Made by a program: the position numbers and the translations under genes. Under the pieces are notes generated by a model. It had not been told where the DNA came from and made no database searches. It saw only the letters and a list, made by a program, of their open reading frames with translations. Positions 60,885-64,000 of a stretch of DNA of 64,000 nucleotides are shown here, piece by piece; position 1 is the stretch's first letter; each line of letters opens with the position of its first letter. The stretch spans positions 271,879 through 335,878 of the forward strand of contig JAJZLY010000008.1 of NCBI GenBank assembly GCA_021850485.1, read 5' to 3'. This stretch comes from Bacillota bacterium. Lineage in GTDB: Bacteria; Bacillota; Sulfobacillia; JAJZYS01; JAJZLH01.

Positions 60885-61846
60885 TTGAGGTGAACGGTGC
60901 CCGCCGGGAGGTCCCACCGGGGGTGAACCTGACCCAGCTATTGGCCGCTGAGGGACTGACCTCCGAGTGGCTGGCCGTGGCCGTCGACGGCACGGTGATC
61001 GCCAAGAGCAGCTGGGACACAACCTGGCTGCAGGCGGGGCAGCGCGTTGAGATTGTGACGGCCATGGCCGGCGGCGCTGATCAGCTGGAGCTGGCCGGGG
61101 AGCATTTCTCCTCCCGCCTGTTTTGCGGCACCGGCAAATACCGCACGCTGGCGCTGATGCGCCAGGCACTGGCGGCCAGCGGCTCTCAACTGGTGACGGT
61201 GGCAGTGCGCCTCCTGGAAGAGCAAAGCGGCCCGCCGATTTTGCCGGAATTGGACGCGAGTCGCTTTCGCATCTTGCCGAACACGGCAGGGGCCCACAGT
61301 GCCGAGCAGGCGGTCCACATCGCCCGTTTGGGCCGAGAACTGATCGGCCACGGCTGGGTCAAGCTGGAGGTGATCGGCGACCAGCAAACGCTGTGGCCAG
61401 ACCTGACCGAGACCATCGCCGCCACCAAGACCCTGGTGGCCGACGGGTTCGTGGTCTTGGCATACACCAGTCCGGACCTGGTCGCCGCCCTGCGCCTGGA
61501 AGATGCCGGAGCTGCGGCTGTGATGCCGCTTGCCGCACCGATCGGCTCCGGCCAGGGACTGCAGGACTGGTCCGGCATCAGCCGCTTGCGCCAGCGGATC
61601 AGCGCCACCTTGGTGGTGGACGCTGGCATCGGGGTACCTTCTGACGCCTGCCTGGCGATGGAGCTGGGGGCGGACGCTGTCTTGGTGAACACGGCGATTG
61701 CCCGCGCCGACGACCCCGTCGGCATGGCAAATGCCATGCGCCTTGGGGTGGAGGCGGGTCGGGCGGCGTTTTTGGCCGGGCGGATGCCCAAGCTGGCGGT
61801 CGCCGAGCCGTCCAGTCCGGCCCAGGGCGTTCCTCGGCCATCATGA
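60878..61846 (+). CDS. ThiS-ThiG fusion (sulfur carrier plus thiazole synthase)
   Basis: 322 residues. Residues 1-66 are a ThiS ubiquitin-like fold ending G65-G66 in T-A-M-A-G-G; from about 70 the chain continues as ThiG (F-S-S-R-L-F-C-G-T-G-K-Y, L-P-N-T-A-G, W-V-K162-L-E-V-I-G-D, M-P-L-A-A-P-I-G-S-G). In separate proteins ThiS uses its free C-terminal Gly as thiocarboxylate; here that Gly is internal, so the fusion must be cleaved after G66, read differently, or use another sulfur donor. K162 forms the Schiff base with the sugar. Confidence 0.85.
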   Translation: MVIEVNGARREVPPGVNLTQLLAAEGLTSEWLAVAVDGTVIAKSSWDTTWLQAGQRVEIVTAMAGGADQLELAGEHFSSRLFCGTGKYRTLALMRQALAASGSQLVTVAVRLLEEQSGPPILPELDASRFRILPNTAGAHSAEQAVHIARLGRELIGHGWVKLEVIGDQQTLWPDLTETIAATKTLVADGFVVLAYTSPDLVAALRLEDAGAAAVMPLAAPIGSGQGLQDWSGISRLRQRISATLVVDAGIGVPSDACLAMELGADAVLVNTAIARADDPVGMANAMRLGVEAGRAAFLAGRMPKLAVAEPSSPAQGVPRPS

Positions 61847-62865
61847 CCAAGCCGGACTGGATCGTGATCGGCGCTGGCGTGATCGGCCTGTCGGCCGCCT
61901 GGGCCCTGGCTCAAGACGGTCAGCGGGTTGAAGTGGTCGAGGCCTCCCGGGTTGGTGACGGCACGTCGTCGAAGGCGGCGGGCATGCTGTTGCCTGAGGT
62001 GGAGTCGGTGCACAGCTCTCAACTCTTTCCGATGGCAGCAGAGAGCCTGGCACTCTACCCCGCCTGGGTTTCGGCTCTGGAGGGGGCAAGCGGTCAGGCG
62101 GTCGGCTATGCTGCGACCGGATGTCTGGTCTTGGCCGAAGCCAAGGCTTTTTCAAAAACCTGGCCCGGCCTTCCGGCCAGCTTGGGCTCGGACTTGGCTG
62201 CGGCGCAGTCCGGACTGGCCGCTGGCCTGGCCGGCTGCTATCTGCCCAATGGTGCCCAAGTCGATCCGCCGCTGCTGATGGCGGCGCTGCAGACGGCCTG
62301 CCTCAAGGCTGGCGTCACGATCCGTGAGCATGCTGCCGTGACCGAGATCCGCCGGGTGGCGGATCGCTGGCTCGGCATCACAGCCGGCCAAGACCGTTTG
62401 GTGGCCAACCACTACCTCTTGGCCACCGGCGCCTGGACCAGTGAGCTGACCGCAGAACTCGACGTCGACCTCGGCATCTTTCCGGTGAAGGGACAGATGG
62501 TTGAGCTTAAGGCTCCGGTAGATGCGCTCTCGGCCATTTTATTTGGGCCCGGCGTCTACCTGTGCCAGAAGCAAGACGGACGGGTGCTGGTCGGTGCGAC
62601 CAGCGAGCGAGTCGGCTTCGACCTGGCGGTCAGCGAGCAGGCGGTGGCCGACCTCTTGACGCGCGCGGCCAAGCTGCTGCCAGTTGTGGCAAGCTGGCCG
62701 ATCCAGCGCAGCTGGGCTGGGTTGCGCCCGGGTCGGGAAGGCTTGCCGGTGATCGAGGCCATCTCCCAAAATGCGCTGGCCGCCGTCGGCCACTACCGAA
62801 ACGGCATCCTGCTGGCGCCGTTGACCGCCGCCAGGCTGTGCGAGCTGGCCAGACAGATCGCCTAG
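61843..62865 (+). CDS. thiO: Glycine oxidase (ThiO)
   Basis: 340 residues of the DAAO/glycine-oxidase FAD family: W-I-V-I-G-A-G-V-I-G-L-S-A-A-W at the N-terminus, later G-A-T-S-E-R-V-G-F and a final G-H-Y-R-N-G-I-L-L-A-P. ThiO makes the iminoglycine used by ThiG. It overlaps the ThiS-ThiG gene by 4 bases and completes the operon. Confidence 0.9.
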   Translation: MTKPDWIVIGAGVIGLSAAWALAQDGQRVEVVEASRVGDGTSSKAAGMLLPEVESVHSSQLFPMAAESLALYPAWVSALEGASGQAVGYAATGCLVLAEAKAFSKTWPGLPASLGSDLAAAQSGLAAGLAGCYLPNGAQVDPPLLMAALQTACLKAGVTIREHAAVTEIRRVADRWLGITAGQDRLVANHYLLATGAWTSELTAELDVDLGIFPVKGQMVELKAPVDALSAILFGPGVYLCQKQDGRVLVGATSERVGFDLAVSEQAVADLLTRAAKLLPVVASWPIQRSWAGLRPGREGLPVIEAISQNALAAVGHYRNGILLAPLTAARLCELARQIA

Positions 62866-62997
62866 CCGACGAACCGTGGGTGCTGCCCGAGAGCGCCGTG
62901 GACAGGGTGCTCGGGTCAGACGCCCGATGTTGGCTGGCCGTCGTATACTGAGTTTGCGTTGCCAGCGGCGTCGACACGGATGCGGGGGTTAGAGCCT

Positions 62998-63324
62998 ATG
63001 GCGACCTTTTGTCGAGCCTGTGGGATTGAGGTTGATTCCAGGGCAGTGATCTGCCCCAGTTGCGGTGTTGCCCAGCATGCCCGTCCCGACCAGGCCAGGC
63101 CTGTGCTGGCCCTGGTCTTGAATCTCCTACTTCCGGGCGTCGGGACCATCCTTCTGGGCCAGGTCAGCATCGGCGTCTTGCAATTGGTGCTCCAGGTCGT
63201 CGCCTGGGTGCTTGATTTCACGGTGATTCTCACCCCGTTTGGGATCGTCCTTGGATTTTCGGTCTGGGTGTGGGCACTGGTCATCTCCATCCGGGCCTTT
63301 TCAGCCGGTCGCCGTGCGGCCTGA
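62998..63324 (+). CDS. Zinc-ribbon membrane protein
   Basis: 108 residues: an N-terminal zinc ribbon C-R-A-C then C-P-S-C, followed by two to three membrane helices ([16 protein letters not shown] and [14 protein letters not shown], then [10 protein letters not shown]). Small zinc-ribbon/TM2-like proteins occur widely with unknown role. ATG 62998; promoter not identified. Confidence 0.72.
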   Translation: MATFCRACGIEVDSRAVICPSCGVAQHARPDQARPVLALVLNLLLPGVGTILLGQVSIGVLQLVLQVVAWVLDFTVILTPFGIVLGFSVWVWALVISIRAFSAGRRAA

Positions 63325-63364
63325 GGGCGAGACAGAGCTCCCGGAGGTCAGCGCTACGCCGCCG

Positions 63365-63820
63365 ATGCAGCGCACTTATACGCTCGCCGTTGCCGGCTTT
63401 CTCACCAATTCTGCGGGCCAAGTTCTGCTCGTCCGCACCTACTGGCGTTCGGATACCTGGGAACTGCCGGGAGGTCAAGTGGAAGCTGGGGAGACCCCAG
63501 TTACAGCTCTGGTTCGCGAGGTTCAGGAGGAGACCGGCCTTGATTGCGAGATCACTTCTGCCACCGGTACCTACGTGAATCTCGCCACTAGGGTGGTCGT
63601 CCTTACCTTCGCGGGCATTACCTTGAGCGGTGAGTTGCAGCTATCGAGCGAAACATCAGACGTCTTGTTCGTCGAGGCCACTGAAGCCGCACTATGTAGC
63701 CGGATCACTCGGCCCCATCTGCGGACCCGGGCTCTGGACGCGCTGCGGTCCAGCCGATCGAGTTACGCCGCCTACCGGACCAGGCCGTATCTTCTGCTGG
63801 AGCAGCTGATCGAGGAGTAG
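63365..63820 (+). CDS. Nudix hydrolase
   Basis: 151 residues with a full Nudix box: G-G-Q-V-E-A-G-E, then R-E-V-Q-E-E-T-G-L. The preceding W-E-L-P and V-L-L-V-R-T are typical MutT-like strands. Substrate unknown. ATG 63365 is chosen; an in-frame GTG at 63314 overlaps the previous gene and could extend the N-terminus by 17 residues. Confidence 0.82.
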   Translation: MQRTYTLAVAGFLTNSAGQVLLVRTYWRSDTWELPGGQVEAGETPVTALVREVQEETGLDCEITSATGTYVNLATRVVVLTFAGITLSGELQLSSETSDVLFVEATEAALCSRITRPHLRTRALDALRSSRSSYAAYRTRPYLLLEQLIEE

Positions 63821-63880
63821 GGCGAAAGGGTTCCTCACGTCCAGGTCGCTCACAGGGCGTGCTCCACCGCCAACGCACGC

Positions 63881-63910
63881 TTGACATGCAGATTTCCTCA
63901 TCTGTAGAAT
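63881..63910 (+). promoter_or_regulatory. Promoter of the right-edge ABC gene
   Basis: TTGACA (63881-63886) and TAGAAT (63905-63910) are 18 bases apart, with an imperfect palindrome C-A-G-A-T/A-T-C-T-G between them (63889-63904). The ATG is 8 bases past the -10 box, again predicting a leaderless mRNA. Confidence 0.65.
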
Positions 63911-63917
63911 TCAGCAC

Positions 63918-64000
63918 ATGATGAATGCGATCGAGGTTTCTCATCTGCGGGTTGTGCGGGGCGGTCGGGTCGTGCTGCCGGACCTGTCCTGCACCGTGTC
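63918..64000 (+). CDS. ABC transporter ATP-binding protein, N-terminal fragment (cut by window edge)
   Basis: 27 codons reach the window edge. The start (M-M-N-A-I-E-V-S-H-L-R-V-V-R-G-G) matches the first strands of an ABC ATPase before Walker A, which lies outside the window. The promoter-to-ATG distance predicts a leaderless transcript. ATG 63921 is the alternative start. Confidence 0.6.
   Translation, partial: MMNAIEVSHLRVVRGGRVVLPDLSCTV

Overview
The window is high-GC DNA, rich in GTG and TTG starts, with strong AGGAGG ribosome-binding sites. It carries Bacillota hallmarks: an RNA polymerase delta subunit next to pyrG, a WalR-WalK-YycH-YycI signalling operon, an AroH-type chorismate mutase, and SLH-anchored surface proteins with S-layer-like Ig repeats. 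I infer a deep-branching, high-GC Bacillota of the Symbiobacterium/Thermaerobacter/Sulfobacillus kind. The strongest unusual feature is two genes with an in-frame UGA exactly at a redox-cysteine position: a thioredoxin-like protein (U35-x-x-C38, 31892-32473) and a SelW-like protein (C8-x-x-U11, 54617-54853). Together they imply that the host decodes selenocysteine.

Layout. 1-16 kb is an accessory region: the start of a mannose-1-phosphate guanylyltransferase, a Nudix hydrolase, a coupled helical-repeat/membrane protein and PP2C phosphatase, an AAA ATPase, several toxin-antitoxin (TA) loci (Phd with a ruined VapC, intact Phd-VapC, a RES-type pair, HigBA), a formamidase-permease operon, an IS remnant and a SWIM protein. 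16-24 kb holds a surface polysaccharide operon (O-antigen-ligase-like protein, GT4 glycosyltransferase, sugar-phosphate transferase) and a large SLH/Ig-like surface protein. 24-38 kb is mostly housekeeping on the minus strand: rpoE, a diguanylate cyclase, pyrG, an ABC-2 exporter preceded by a tiny ORF and a strong hairpin, the Sec thioredoxin-like gene, the arginine/polyamine operon (PvlArgDC, SpeE, SpeB, ArgS), a FAH-family hydrolase, a PAP2 phosphatase and FabH.

39-43 kb is again accessory: a DUF5694-like protein, an unnamed TA-like pair, ribokinase, an unknown protein and VapBC. 43-52 kb has two paralogous exported beta-domain proteins downstream of the WalRK operon, headed by a PLP-dependent trans-sulfuration-type enzyme. 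52-64 kb has TyrA-AroH, a cytosine-deaminase-like amidohydrolase, the SelW-like gene, a Ycf48-like repeat protein, an OsmC protein, a tyrosine-recombinase-like protein lacking its nucleophile, a metal-dependent hydrolase, a TPP-riboswitch-controlled thiamine operon (two ThiE/TenI paralogues, a ThiS-ThiG fusion, ThiO), a zinc-ribbon membrane protein, a Nudix protein and the start of an ABC ATPase.

Two wider patterns stand out. Eight TA or TA-like loci lie in 64 kb; in two the toxin is destroyed while the antitoxin is open, and a third is only a toxin fragment. Several accessory genes also have a consensus-like promoter only 6-10 bases before the start codon, often with a perfect palindrome in the promoter, which predicts leaderless, autoregulated transcripts.
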